From Omphiscola glabra (lineage: Eukaryota; Mollusca; Gastropoda; Lymnaeidae), in contig OZ024804.1 in the NCBI GenBank assembly GCA_964017045.1, forward strand, positions 23,793,549 through 23,857,548: a stretch of DNA of 64,000 nt. Reading direction: 5' to 3'. Each line of letters starts with the position of its first letter. Position 1 is the first letter of the stretch. Of this stretch, positions 1 to 12,091 are shown one piece after another. A program made the position numbers and the translations under genes. Below the pieces are notes generated by a model. That model did not search any database. It was not told the origin of the DNA and saw only the letters and a list, made by a program, of their open reading frames with translations.

Positions 1-493
1 TAAATAATGGAAGATCAGATCGTCTGCCAAAAGGTTTGTTTAGATGAAAATGGATAATTTTTTTTTTTTTTAAATTAAAAAAAAAGCTATTTTTCCTCAA
101 AAGAGATAACCCAGCTGTACATTTTTGACGCAAACAAAAAACGAATTTAAACCATTGAATGTGTTGACTCACTGTGTGTTTTTTGTTTGTTGTTGTTTTG
201 TTTACATTAACTTAACCATCTTTCTGTGACTTTTAACTTAAGATCAAAGGTCACTGACGCATCCCTGTAGAAGGGGCAACTAACAATTGGAGCAGAGCCG
301 CCCTAGAAAAAAAATTAAACTTAAAATTTTGGAGATTTTTTTTTTTCATTTTTAAATCCTTTTTATTAGCTTCGCTTTTGTTCGTGGCAGGCAAAATCTT
401 CGGAAGGCTAATTGACCCACTTCTCGTCAACCCATCGAGCTGGAACACCACATTCTTACAAATTGTCAGCCCCAAATCCACACAAATCTGTTG

Positions 494-826
494 TTTTCCT
501 TGTTTTTCAAGGGGAGATAAAGGAAATATGATGCCACTGATTTTAAGAAATTTCCGATTACTGAGTTAAATGAGATTCTTTAAAAAAAATTATCGCAAAT
601 ACCTTTGGTGCGTAGTATTTTTCTTTTGTTCTTCAGAAGTAATCGTTGAAAGAACTCTGCGTGTAAAAGCAGGAGGGACATAAGAATATTAATATAGTTA
701 AGGGGCGTGAAAAAAAATGTGCGGTTCTGTCTCTTGGGAGAGGGGAGAACTTATTGGGATACTTATAAAGTGCGTTACTTGTATGCGGTTTGTCAAATTT
801 TCAGCCCCCCCCCCCCCCCTTATATT
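494..826 (+). repeat. Dispersed 330-bp family, copy 1
   Basis: It shares with four other places in the window the ordered blocks AATGAGATTCTT, TCGCAAAT.C.TTTGG.GCGTA, GTGTAAAAGC.GG.GGG.CAT and AGAATATTAATATAGTT, then a GTGCGTTACTTG block. Class unknown (SINE- or MITE-like). Confidence 0.65.
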
Positions 827-1010
827 GTTCGATATTACATTTTATAAAGGAATTATATGAAAAACGTTGTTTTTAATCATTGTTTAATTGAACGTTCAAG
901 TTCAAGATTGGAGAGGTCTTACGGGCTCAATGATTGATCTTTTGTGTGTTCCTCAGTCTGTAAGAGCCTTGGAACCAAAGAATCTTGGAAAGTTGCAAAA
1001 CGCAGCAACT

Positions 1011-1181
1011 ACGGACAGGCTTCTCGTGTACGGACAGGCTTCTCGTGTACGGACAGGCTTCTCGTGTACGGACAGGCTTCTCGTGTACGGACAGGCTTCT
1101 CATGTACGGACAGGCTTCTCGTGTACGGACAGGCTTCTCGTGTACGGACAGGCTTCTCGTGTACGGACAGGCTTCTCGTGT
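1011..1181. repeat. 19-bp minisatellite, 9 units
   Basis: Unit ACGGACAGGCTTCTCGTGT repeated nine times with one substitution. Because 19 is not a multiple of 3 it keeps all three plus frames open. Confidence 0.95.
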
Positions 1182-1593
1182 TCAAAGAGACATCCTTTGT
1201 ACCTCTTGACGTTATTACCAATGGCGTTAGTGACACTAAGGGCGAATGAGGGAATGCGGTCAGCACCGGCTGATACCGTCACAGGGGGGTGACACCGAAT
1301 GGAAAATAGTAAATTTGGCAAAGCTCGGTGAAGTCGGTTTCATAACAGAATTGAGTTAAGTTAAAGAGCAGGGTGGTGCCCGAGAATGGAACCCCCTTAT
1401 AAAAGAGTGCCCACCTGTCGCCGGTATAGGGTGTCATCAGAGCGGGTAGACTCGGGGGATGTCTAGGTGAAAGTCTGGAGGGGGAAGACACCGCGAGTAG
1501 TGATGACACTGAGCATAAGATACGACAGTTGACATGCCAAAGTGACAAGATATGCGGTTATGTTAGCTGCCATGCCACAAACGTCGGGTGCGT

Positions 1594-1750
1594 TTGGCCA
1601 GTGTTGCCAGATACACAGATACAGTGTTGCCTGATATACAGATACAGTGTTGCTAGATACAGTGTTGCCAGATACAGTGTTTCCAGATAAAGTGTTGCCC
1701 GATGCAGTGTTTTCAGATACAGTGTCGCCTGATGCAGTGTTGCCAGAAGA
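1594..1750. repeat. Irregular short repeat (CAGATACAGTGTTGCC)
   Basis: About ten degenerate units of 12-20 bp built on AGATACAGTGTTGCC. Confidence 0.75.
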
Positions 1751-3200
1751 AATATTGTAAAAAGTTACACACTTTCAATATAACTTTACTAATGTCTAAT
1801 AGGCACCCATTAACCCAAGTAATTTTATTTTTACCCCATTTTGAGTACTTTAACACAGTTCACCGAACAATGAACCAGTATAGCATACTTTTAAAAAACA
1901 AACTATCTATTTATGTAGAAAATTCTATATTTATTAGCTAGACTATTTTATTGTATTGCTGCTCAATACTATTTATAGCAGTACATAGCTGATCAATAAT
2001 AGCTTAAGCAATGTTTATTTGCACTAAATCAGTGCTTCTCAAACTATTTGAACCCACATTGTTTTAACAAGCCAGGTAACTTGCGACCGCCATTACATTA
2101 TAACATATATCGACATTTCATATGGCCAAGAAATCTCTTGCAATTAAAATTGTTGAGACTAAAATTTTAACTTAACATTCAATGCGGTTGTACCTTCCTT
2201 AACGCACATTCATAGCTCTTCGTTCAGGCCATGGGCGTCTACATTAAATGTGTATGTGTGGCCCCCGGGGGGGGGGGGGAATCAGCTTCTTCTAATCTGA
2301 GTTAGACATGAGAAATCCTCCCCCCCACCAAACCTCAATGCCGTCTCTGAATTTCTCCAGGTAACAAAATGAGTATGGGAAAGGAGGGAATACGCCACAC
2401 CCCATTGATTGACGTGGCATTGACCGGCCCCCTTTTTATCTACACTGTATCTATTTACGCGTTATATTTGGATTGGCATCTACAAAAATAATGTGTTGAG
2501 CGGGGTGCGCAGATGTGTTATATGAGGATTGTGTGCTTTAAGAATGAGTCAACAATTATTGTGTCTGCGTTTATTGCGTGTTCTTTTTTTGTTCATTAAA
2601 CTATTAATAAGTGCGATGACACGCGGACCGTGCAGTGTTGACCCCCGTATCAAAGTAGCCAGTGAAGCCCTTTCGGTTTGTCACCCATATTGTAGAGCAG
2701 CATTATGAGCTCCGACCCACCAGTTTGGAAATGACATATTTTCACTGTGGAATCATCCAACCATGAGAATTCCTAAGAATTAAAACTTTAAAAAAAAATA
2801 ATGAAAGGCCTACTAAGATTCATTTTTTGAACCTTCACTGGATACGGTGTTTGGGATTTGCTGTAAACAATTTGCAAAGAATCGTTGCGATCTTAGCGAA
2901 ATTGAAATTAGAATTAAATACCGATAACATGAACCACAGAAATGACCTAGGTCCTGTTGAGAGTGGAGGGGTTTAAGCAAACCGTATGTCATCTGGAAAG
3001 TTCAGCCCGTTTCATGGTGTTTTTTGTTTTGTTTTTGTTTTTCACGGGAAGAAGTGTTAACAATTCCCGCCTAAGAGAAATGAAGAGGCAATACAACTAG
3101 GAAGGCTGAAAACATGGAGTTATGGGTATGTCTGATAAATGCAGTGCACTAGCATAGTCGGGCATTTGTTTAACAGCAGATACATGCACACATTTATGGG
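1750..3200. other. Non-repetitive A+T-rich sequence, no gene recognised
   Basis: It holds a possible hAT end at 2026 and homopolymer runs; no splice-bounded coding segment was seen. Confidence 0.5.
2026..2110. mobile_element. Possible hAT end remnant (CAGTGCTTCTCAAACT)
   Basis: CAGTGCTTCTCAAACT followed by TTTGAACCCAC resembles one end of another CAGTG(G)TTCTCAAACT hAT family. A related degraded start occurs at about 27255 (TTCTCAAAACTTTTTGACCC). No second terminus is visible for either. Confidence 0.35.
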
Positions 3201-3204
3201 AAAT

Positions 3205-3325
3205 GTTCATGGGAACTTTTCATGGACAATTTAAATGGGCACTTGGCATAGGCACTTGAATGGACACTTGAGATGGGAGCTTGACATGGGCACCTGACAT
3301 GGGTAATATTAAGGGACAATGTTTA
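3205..3325. repeat. Degenerate repeat (GACATGGGCACTTGA)
   Basis: About seven diverged units of roughly 14-16 bp built on CATGGGCACTTG. Confidence 0.6.
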
Positions 3326-3435
3326 TATAACATTATCCCCATTCATAGAACCAGAGGCTGGATTGCCTACTATTGGAAATTCATCTTCTTTAATTCGATG
3401 AAGTACCTGTATCCTTCCTTCTAAATGGTTCAAGG

Positions 3436-4906
3436 TAGAGACCGACCGAAAGTGATTTTCTGATTTCGACCAAAACCGAAACTAGGCCGAAAGTTAAAAA
3501 TGACTTTCGGCCGAAACCGAAACCAAAATATTTACCTTTTTTGAAATTTGTTCACGAATACATTCTGAATACATCGAAAGATGAAAGGGGGTAAAGTATC
3601 AATATTTACTTTCTTTTATATATATATAGATGAGTTCAGCGGGAATATTTATTAACGTACATCTAATGAATATTTCGGCTTTTACCATCTTAATTTAAAA
3701 GTAATTTAACTTTCTTAAAAATGTTTTTTAAAGTAGTATGGTAAGAGAAAATTTGGACCGGTTTGGGGGGGGGGGGGGGGGTTTGGGGGATTCATGTAAA
3801 ATAGACCCTTTGCTTTTATAATATAATTACAACTAAGAACATATACCTAAAATAATTATTGTGGCTCTAATAGAGCCAATGGTCACTTAAAAATCAGTTA
3901 TTAAGGATATAAAAAAAATATCACCACAATGCTTCGCGGTTATCGTCATACTAATGCTTTGTGCTTTCATAAGTAGCTGGCAAGATGTCGCTGTATTCAT
4001 ATTTAGCCTAGTACCAACACATAAGTCTTACCGTGCTGGTGACGTAATCATTTCTTTCTTCAACCAACCTCCCTCACCCCCATTGGTGAGGTGGGGGGGG
4101 GGGGGTAAATAAAAAAAAACAACCCCGGGTCTCTTAAATTTGTGAATGAATAGAAAAAGCCTACGTTTCCTTAATTTTCAATAAAAATAAAACAAGAATA
4201 ATAATGGAAATGTTACCATTCTCTAGGATTATTCAACATTATTCACCCTTGACAATGACAACATTGATGAGCATGATAATGATAAATCAAAATGAATATC
4301 ACAAATGACTGAATTGAATTAACCTATGGTTCCAAATTTTATTTTTGAAAAAATTAAAACAAAAATAATGGTATAAATATACCATTCCATTAGTTTTTCT
4401 TCCACAAAACATTTTACATTCGCCGAGGCCTAGTTCAGCGGTTCTCAGCCTGTGGGTCGCGCGACCATTTCAGAAAAGACATATACTCCACAGTTATAAA
4501 GTATCAACGAAAATAATTTTCTGGTTGTGGGTCGCCACAACATGAGGAAATGTATTAAAGGGTCGCGGCGTTAGAAAGGTAGAGAACCGCTGGCTTAATT
4601 GAAATTTAATTTGTTGGAAACAAAGGACACGTAGGTCATCATGCAGCTGTGGGCAGTTTTCGCAGAGTATTAGTCATAGAACATACGATGACAGCAGGAC
4701 GTCGAGCAATAATGAATATCGGTTTGCCGGAAGACAGACAGTCTGACTTCTGGTAGATGACCAAAAACCTCAGTCACTATCGACCAGAAACCGAAATTAA
4801 ACCGAAAGTTAACTTTACTGTTTCTACCGCAACCGAAACTAGGCCGAAAGTGTTCAAATGGCAACTTTCGGCGCCGAAACCGAAGTCGAAATTCGGTCAG
4901 TCTCTA
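3436..4906. mobile_element. hAT-like non-autonomous element, about 1.47 kb, with nested SPIN-like copy
   Basis: Left end TAGAGACCGACCGAAA at 3436; right end ATTCGGTCAGTCTCTA at 4891-4906 is nearly its reverse complement. Flanking 8-mers GTTCAAGG and GTTCAGGT agree at 6 of 8 positions. Both ends carry subterminal CCGAAACTAGGCCGAAAGT repeats. No transposase frame is visible. It could instead be two separate copies of one MITE family. Confidence 0.55.
4436..4592 (+). mobile_element. SPIN-like hAT MITE, copy 1
   Basis: 157 bp, starts CAGCGGTTCTCAGCCTGTGG and ends GAGAACCGCTG. Internal blocks GGGTCGCCACAACATGAGGA and TATTAAAGGGTCGCGGCG are typical of the SPIN (SPACE INVADERS) hAT group. Flanking 8-mers GCCTAGTT and GCTTAATT agree at 6 of 8 positions. 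It sits inside a larger hAT-like element (3436-4906). Confidence 0.8.
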
Positions 4907-5587
4907 GTTCAGGTTCAGGGTCACCAGTTATCTGATAATTCAGAAGTTTACCATTCCCTCCAGTTGACATTCAGATCCCAATCCAGGTAACCTCCAGAAT
5001 GCCATCCACTGGACATCCATAATCCCAAATGTCAGAATTACGTGACCATATAATGTCTGTATCTTCTACCGACACTAGCGAGATGCTGCACCTGGGGTCT
5101 TCTTGACCGACCCCTTCAAGTACTACAGGCGGCACCATTATCTAGGTTCAATCATAACACAGCCGCAATCTGCACTGAAATTTGAAAATAGGAAATGAAG
5201 TCAGCGGGCCCTCGAGCCAAAACTCTTGATGCCCTCCCCTAAAGCAACAACACCCCCCACCCTCAAGTCCGAATATCGAGCCGCGAAACGGCACTTTGTA
5301 GATCTCACTTTGCCACTAAGAGTCATGCTGTCTAGGTTCATCGCCTAGTAGGAAAGCTCTGAAATAAAACCCGGAGATGGAGTCCCGTAGGACACTGACA
5401 CATTGAAAATTCCGACCTGCGACGTGGAAGCATAAAAAGCTCAGTGAGACACAAGAAACAATTCTGGTCATCATAGTGCATCCTGGTCTTGACAAAATCT
5501 TGCCATTAGAACAATTAAGAAAGGACGAGAGATCAAGCAATCCCCCCCCCCCTTTTTTTTTTAAACACACACTATTAAACAAAATAC

Positions 5588-5792
5588 AGCTCAAGTCAAG
5601 GCTACTACTCAAGTCAAGGGCAACTACTCAAGTCAAGGCAACTACTCAAGTCAAGGCTACTGCTCAAGTCAAGGCTACTACTCGAGTCAAGGCAACTACT
5701 CAAGTCAAGGCTACTACTCAAGTCAAGGCTACTACTCAAGTCAAGGCTACTACTCAAGTCAAGGCTACCACTCAAGTCAAGGCTACTAATCA
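5588..5792. repeat. 18-bp minisatellite (CTCAAGTCAAGGCTACTA), about 11 units
   Basis: The unit length is a multiple of three, so both strands show long low-complexity frames (VKATTQ; SLDLSS). A short relative with the same exit sequence (GCCTTGGTCATCTT) is at 46160-46225. Confidence 0.92.
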
Positions 5793-6127
5793 AGTAGAAG
5801 CCTTGGTCATCTTCGCGTGCGAAGGACGAATGATACATACTCTATGAACAAACCTTTCTCCCTATACTCATTAAATTCTTTGGGATATCTAAGCTCCCCC
5901 ACAAACGCTGCTATACTCTCAGCTAACTCATTTTCGCCGTCTTACATAAGCAACACTTTTACTCCCAATCTCCCAATCATGGCCTCCCAGTCACTCTATA
6001 ACGCCTTCTCCAGTTTCCCACTTTATAAACGTCTGTAAGTTTTCCCCCAACCATTACTTCTCTATCTGATCGCTGATGACAACATATTATTTCAAATTTT
6101 TCACCCCCCAACCACCCTACCAAAAAT

Positions 6128-6345
6128 ATGTTTTCCTGTTTTTTCAAGGAGAACATATAGGCAAATTCCCGATAACTGCGCAAAATGAGATTCTTAAAAC
6201 ATATCGCAAATGCGTTTGGAGCGTAATATATTCTTTTGTTTTTCTGAAATAGTAAAATAAATCTGCGGTGTAAAAGCGGGTGGGTCATTAGAATATTAAT
6301 ATAGTTCAGGGGCGTGAAAAATACTATAGACTCTTTCTCTGTTTT
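6128..6345 (+). repeat. Dispersed 330-bp family, copy 2 (3'-shortened)
   Basis: It carries AAATTCCCGATAACTGCG, ATGAGATTCTTAAAACATAT, TCTGCGGTGTAAAAGCGGGT and AGAATATTAATATAGTTCAG in the same order as copy 1. Confidence 0.65.
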
Positions 6346-6590
6346 TTTGGGGTTCATTAGTAGGGTATTATAGTACACAATACTCATATCGAGGACTCAC
6401 ATCACCTCAGACAGCGAAGATTCAACAAGAACTTACTTCCACCAACCACACACTTCTGTCTACACTACATCAACGTCTGGGCTACTCCCAGAACTAAACG
6501 TGACATCCATATAAACTCTTGTGTAATAGCTATCAACTCATGTGTACTAACTAATTCTCAACTCTTGTGTACTAACTAACTCTCAACTCT

Positions 6591-6730
6591 CCCTCGTCTC
6601 ATTCTTCATTATATCAAAGTCACTTGTTCACCACCCGTTTCCTTTCATCCAGTTATAACATCCCTCGTCTCATTCTTCATTATATCAAAGTCACTTGTTC
6701 ACCACCCGTTTCCTTTCATCCAGTTATAAC
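6591..6730. repeat. 71-bp direct duplication
   Basis: Two almost identical copies starting CCCTCGTCTCATTCTTCATT at 6591 and 6662. Confidence 0.9.
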
Positions 6731-6765
6731 CAGCCACAATAATACCCTAACGCTCACAACTCACG

Positions 6766-6962
6766 GTGACAACCAGTGGTCAGCAAAACTCACGATGACA
6801 ACCAGTTCACAGCAAAACTCACGGTGAAAACCAGTGGTCAGCAAAACTCACGGTGACAACCAGTTCACAGCAAAACTCACGGTGATAACCAGTGGTCAGC
6901 AAAACTCACAGTGATAACCAGTGGTCAGCAAAACTCACGGTGACAAACAGTTCACAGCAACA
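6766..6962. repeat. Minisatellite (AAAACTCACGGTGACAACCA), 7-8 units
   Basis: Alternating longer (GTGGTCAGC) and shorter (GTTCACAGC) units of about 25-29 bp. Confidence 0.85.
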
Positions 6963-7798
6963 CAGTGATTCTCATACACTAGGCACCAAGCAGTGGACCT
7001 TGGGCATCCTTATCCATGCGTGGTTCATGCGGCATATATTAAAATATATTTATATACATTGTAATTTTCTTAAATTTACTCTACGATGTAATCTTGCCTG
7101 AAAATTGTATTGAAAGTTGTGAATGTATGTTTCTCTTATCTGTCTGTTCTAAGATATCTGCTTGGCTTGCCACCATTTGGGTTGCAACAATTGATTCTAG
7201 CTATACTCGACATCCAAGTTAGCCATTGTAGAGAAAAAATATTCTTACAAGAATCCACGTCTCTAAGTATTTATTCTTAAATAGAAGGGTTTTGAGTGTT
7301 CATGATTTGGGTCATTAAGAATATTGCTTAGACTAAGACTACGTCTAAGACGAAGATTTACATTGAGACTAAGGCTAATAGAATGAAGCATATGTGGCCA
7401 TGGCATGAAGAAATGTAAAGGAAAAACAAATTCAGTTAATCACGAAGTAAAGTTTTCTTGTATGATCAAGATTCTCATTGTCAACCACATGACTCTTGAT
7501 GCAAACAAAAGAGTTTTAGTGAACACACTTTCACCAACGCACATTTGACTGTACAATTTATAAGCTAACAAATTGATTAGCCGAGTTAAGGTTAACCAGT
7601 AAAGAGGTTCATAAACATGGGTGCCTCTTACCCTGTTGGCACAGGAGGCAGTGCCTGGGGGTATGCGGGGCGACCCATACGTTTCTAAAAAAATCACAAA
7701 AAACTTATTTTTAATATGAAAAAATCATACATGAATGGCCCCTTGGAAACAAAAGAGAAATTGAGGACTCATATTATTTTTTATATGCTAGAAGTTTA

Positions 7799-7866
7799 TG
7801 TGTAGGAAGTAATGTGTAGGATGTAATGTGTAGGATGTAATGTGTAAGATGTAATGTGGTGGGTAT
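7799..7866. repeat. 14-bp minisatellite, left fragment
   Basis: Unit TGTGTAGGATGTAA; the array is interrupted by the LTR-like element at 7867 and resumes at 9294. Confidence 0.9.
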
Positions 7867-9293
7867 TGTTGAGACCCGCTGGTCCTCACTTGTGTGAGAC
7901 CCGCTGGCTCACACAACCTGCCGGTCACTTGTTAGTCGCTTGTCACGTGATCGACTCAATTAGGCCAGTACTGATGATAATAATGACTCATAGTCAGAAA
8001 CAATGGAAGTTCCCGGTCAACCATAAAAATGGTCAGCGTGTGACCAAGCTTGTGACCTAGGGTCAGCTGGTGAACCATTGGTTGACCAGACGAAAAATTA
8101 GCATATAGTATATTAATCATATGTATGACCCAGAGGTCACCGTTAACTGGACTTAGGTCAGCGTTAGTTGGATCCGAGTATATATAGAGTTGTAAGCCAG
8201 TTAGTCGTTCTCTCTCGTTCCTGTAATTACGGTAGTGTAATTGACAGACAAGTATGAGCCTGGCTTATGACTATTTGCTTTTTGGAGTGTGTCCAATCAA
8301 GTGTCGTAGGGTTGGTAACATTATTATTGTTGTTAGTTTCACATGTTTGTAATGTTAGCATTTTGTTACAGGATATGTTAGGATTATAGTTAGTTATCAA
8401 GTCATTGTTAGAATACTACGTTATATGTATGATTAGTAATATTGTGATAAGACTGTAATTCTTAGTTGTAGCTTATGTTGTATCTATTATTCTCTTTACA
8501 GTCAGTTAGCAGTTAGAACAGTTAGAGTAGTTAGTTTAGTAAGTTAATACAGTTAGTACGCTAGCTCAGTTCAGTCAGTTGAATGAGATTAGGCTCAGGG
8601 CTATAGAAGCATATGCCATAGCAGAGCTCAGTAGACTAGAACTCAGTACTGTATAAGACGTCAGCGGTTAACAGTTTAACCCTGACGCAGTAATTGCACA
8701 AGGCAGATAATAACGAGCGAGTAACGCACTAAAGAGATAAGGTCAGCAGACGACCCAAACAGAAGTGTTGTAGAGGTAGCAGAGCGTGGCGAGCAGTTCC
8801 TCCCCACCCCCTGCACAGCTGAGTGACCAGTGGCGACCCTTCCAGGGCTTTGTGGTGTGCTGTAAGAGTCTGGCAGTGTGTATAGCAGACGAGGGAACAG
8901 GCAAGAGAGGGCAAGCCGAGACGACCGTTCCACCGAACGTCCAGCATCATAATATCGTATTATTAGTAAAGCATTGTATTTGTATCGATATTAAGTTATT
9001 AAGTATTACTATTTGTATGTTTCTATGTATTTAGTATTTTACTAATTAAAATAATTATTTGTGGCTGAACCACTGGTGTTTTTTTTAGTAATAGTAGCGT
9101 TATTGTGAGTGAGGATTAATTCGGTATAACTGTTGATTGTAGTAATCATTCCCTAGACATAGTCATAGTAATACTACTCAACGTAGCGCTAGGGACCTTT
9201 ATCTATATATATACCCCCCTGTTCTGAAAGTACCAAGTTCGACATTTTGGGGGGACCAGAAATATATAGATAAGAAGAATAGAATTTTCGACA
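7867..9293 (+). mobile_element. Solo LTR-like retroelement (1.43 kb) with 5-bp target duplication
   Basis: The element starts TGTTGAGACC and ends TTTTCGACA, with short inverted termini TGTTGA and TCGACA. It is flanked by GGTAT on both sides (7862-7866 and 9294-9298). The flanks are the same 14-bp minisatellite, so the insertion split an existing array. A TATA box (near 8178-8187) points to plus-strand transcription. No gag or pol frame is present. A PBS-like stretch TTTTGGGGGGACC near 9245 after another TTCGACA hints that a short piece of internal sequence may remain. Confidence 0.75.
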
Positions 9294-10400
9294 GGTATAA
9301 TGTGTAGGATGTAATGTGTATGATGTAATGTGTAGGATGCAATGTGTAAGATGTAATGTGGTGGGTATATTGTGTAGGATGTAGTGTGTAGGATGTAATG
9401 TATTTGATGCGATGTGTAGGATGTAATATGTTGGATGTAATGTGTAGGATGTAAAGTGTAGGATGTAATGTGTAGGCTGTAATGTGTAGGATGTAATGTG
9501 TAGGATGTAATGTGTAGGATGCAATGTGTAAGATGTAATGTGGTGGGTATAATGTGTAGGATGTAGTGTGTAGGATGTAATGTATTTGATGCGATGTGTT
9601 GGATGTAATATGTTGGATGTAATGTGTAGGATGTAAAGTGTAGGATGTAATGTGTAAGATGTAATGTGTAGGATGTCATGTGTAGGATGTAATGTGTAGG
9701 CTGTAATGTGTAGGATGTAATGTGTAGGATGTAATGTGTAGGATGTAATGTGTAGGATGCAATGTGTAAGATGTAATGTTGTGGGTATAATGTGTAGGAT
9801 GTAATGTGTATGATGTAATGTGTAATATGCAATGTGTAAGATGTAATGTGGTGGGTATAATGTGTAGGATGTAGTGTGTAGGATGTAATGTATTTGATGC
9901 GATGTGTAGGATGTAATATGTTGGATGTAATGTGTAGGATGTAAAGTGTAGGATGTAATGTGTAGGCTGTAATGTGTAGGCTGTAATGTGTAGGATGTAA
10001 TGTGTAGGATGTAATGTGTAGGATGTAATGTATTTGATGCGATGTGTAGGATGTAATATGTTGGATGTAATGTGTAGGATGTAAAGTGTAGGATGTAATG
10101 TGTAGGCTGTAATGTGTAGGCTGTAATGTGTAGGATGTAATGTGTAGGATGTAATGTGTAGGATGTAATGTATTTGATGCGATGTGTAGGATGTAATATG
10201 TTGGATGTAATGTGTAGGCTGTAATGTGTAGGCTGTAATGTGTAGGCTGTAATGTGTAGGCTGTAATGTGTAAGATGTAATGTGGTGGGTATAATGTGTA
10301 AGACGTAATGTGTAGGATGTAATGTGTAGGATATAATGTATTGGATGTATTATGTAGGATGTAATGTGTAGGATGTAATGTGTAAAAGTTATGTGTAGAA
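9294..10400. repeat. 14-bp minisatellite, main part (about 78 units)
   Basis: Unit TGTGTAGGATGTAA with recurring variants (GTATTTGATGCGATG, GTGGTGGGTATAATG) that mark longer-period duplications. It gives spurious His/Tyr/Thr-rich minus frames. Confidence 0.92.
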
Positions 10401-10456
10401 GTTATATATAGGATGTTATGTATAATATATTATGTATCGTATGTTATGTTTTGATT

Positions 10457-10566
10457 AATTAGACACGAACAATCTGTGTCAAGATAACACTATATGTTTA
10501 GCTTTATAATAATTTTACATAATACACAAGTAGACGTTTGGCCACATTCCTTCATCAGTACACCAA
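10457..10566 (-). mobile_element. Penelope-like terminal motif copy A1
   Basis: On the minus strand it reads GTACTGATGAAGG, then ACGTCTACTTGTG, and ends with GACACAGATTGTTCGTGTCT. It aligns along its length with the copy at 12151-12262 in opposite orientation; the two bracket three tandem arrays. Confidence 0.55.
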
Positions 10567-10572
10567 CAGAAT

Positions 10573-10700
10573 ATGTGTATGTATGTATGTATGTATGTAT
10601 GTATGTATGTATGTATGTATGTATGTATGTATGTGTGTGTGTATGTGTGTGTGTGTGTGTGCGTGCATGCGTGTGTGTGTGTGTGTGTGTTCGTGCGTGC

Positions 10701-10732
<32 letters not shown>

Positions 10733-10822
10733 ATGTATGTATGTGTGTATGTGTATCTATGTGTGTATACATCTATGTGTGTATGCATCTATGTGTGTAT
10801 GTATGTATGTATGTATGTCTAC
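10573..10822. repeat. Microsatellite (TATG)n and (TG)n
   Basis: Compound simple repeat; source of Cys/Val- and His/Thr-rich shadow frames. Confidence 0.95.
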
Positions 10823-10961
10823 GCATTTTTTAACGTGTTAACTATATAACTTTTTATCCGTGTTGGCGGGTGGGGAACATTTTTTGTTGATGTTGAGAGG
10901 CTACGGCCCTTTAAAGAACATGGACCCCGGTACTAGTCGCATTTTTTTTCGCTGCGAGACC

Positions 10962-11282
10962 CACTCACCCATCCCGACCCCTCTCACCCATCCCGACCCC
11001 TCTCACCCATCCCGACCCCTCTCACCCATCCCGACCCCTCTCGCCCATCCCGACCCCTCTCGCCCATCCCGACCCCTCTCACCCATCCCGACCCCTCTCG
11101 CCCATCCCGACCCCTCTCGCCCATCCCGACCCCTCTCACCCATACCGACCCAACTCACCTATCCCAACCCCTTTCACCCATCCCGACCCCTCTCACTCAT
11201 CCCGACCCCTCTCACCCATCCCGACCCCTCTCACCCATCCCGACCCCTCTCATCCATCCCGACCCCTCTCGCCCATCCCTCC
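10962..11282. repeat. 19-bp minisatellite (CCCATCCCGACCCCTCTCA), about 17 units
   Basis: C-rich array with strong strand asymmetry, G-rich on the minus strand. Confidence 0.92.
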
Positions 11283-11507
11283 AGAGGTTTTCTCTTGTTT
11301 TTTTTGAGCGAGGTTGTCACAAGCTCAAAATGTCAAAAATCGAAAAAAATAAATAAAAAAAATATTTGTTTGAAAGACGTATTTTGATTATTTACTTTTC
11401 CCGATTTCACACCATCTAAAACATCACTGAACAACATGAGGACCTCTGCAACTCGTTTTGGCTGTGTGGCCCAAAGTAAAAAATGGATGACGCCTGTCAA
11501 TTATGGT

Positions 11508-11975
11508 ATTTTAAGCATGGTATATAAAGCATGGTATATAAAGCATGATATACAAAGCATGGTATATAAAGCATGGTATATAAAGCATGATATACAAAGC
11601 ATTGTATATAAAGCATGATATACAAAGCATGGTATATAAAGCATGGTAAATAAAGCATCGTATATAAGGCATGGTGTATAAAGCTTGGTTTGTAAAGCAT
11701 GATATTTTAAGCGTGGTATATAAAGCATGGTATATAAATATAAGCATGATATTATAAAAATGGTATATAATTGGTGGTATATAAAGCATGTTATTTTAAG
11801 CGTGGTATAAAAAGCATGGTATATAAAGACTGATACATTAAGCATGGTACATGAAGCATGGTATTTTAAGCATGATATTTTAAGCATTGTATTTATAGCG
11901 TGTTTTATAAAGCATGATATTTTCAACATAATATTTAAAGCATGACATTTTAAGTATGGTATAAAAAGCATAATA
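11508..11975. repeat. Minisatellite (GCATGGTATATAAA), about 32 units
   Basis: 14-15-bp units diverging toward the right end (TATTTTAAGCATGA variants). Confidence 0.9.
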
Positions 11976-12091
11976 TTTTCATTTAAACTAATATACTCAT
12001 GAAACTAATACATATTCATAAATGCCCACTTGATAGATTGTACAATGTTCAAAGTGTAAAAGTGTTGGACTGCGATAAAGCTTTAAAATAG

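Noticed and set aside
10494..10849. Cys/Val/Tyr-rich and His/Thr-rich frames
   Set aside because: Translations of (TATG)n and (TG)n microsatellites.
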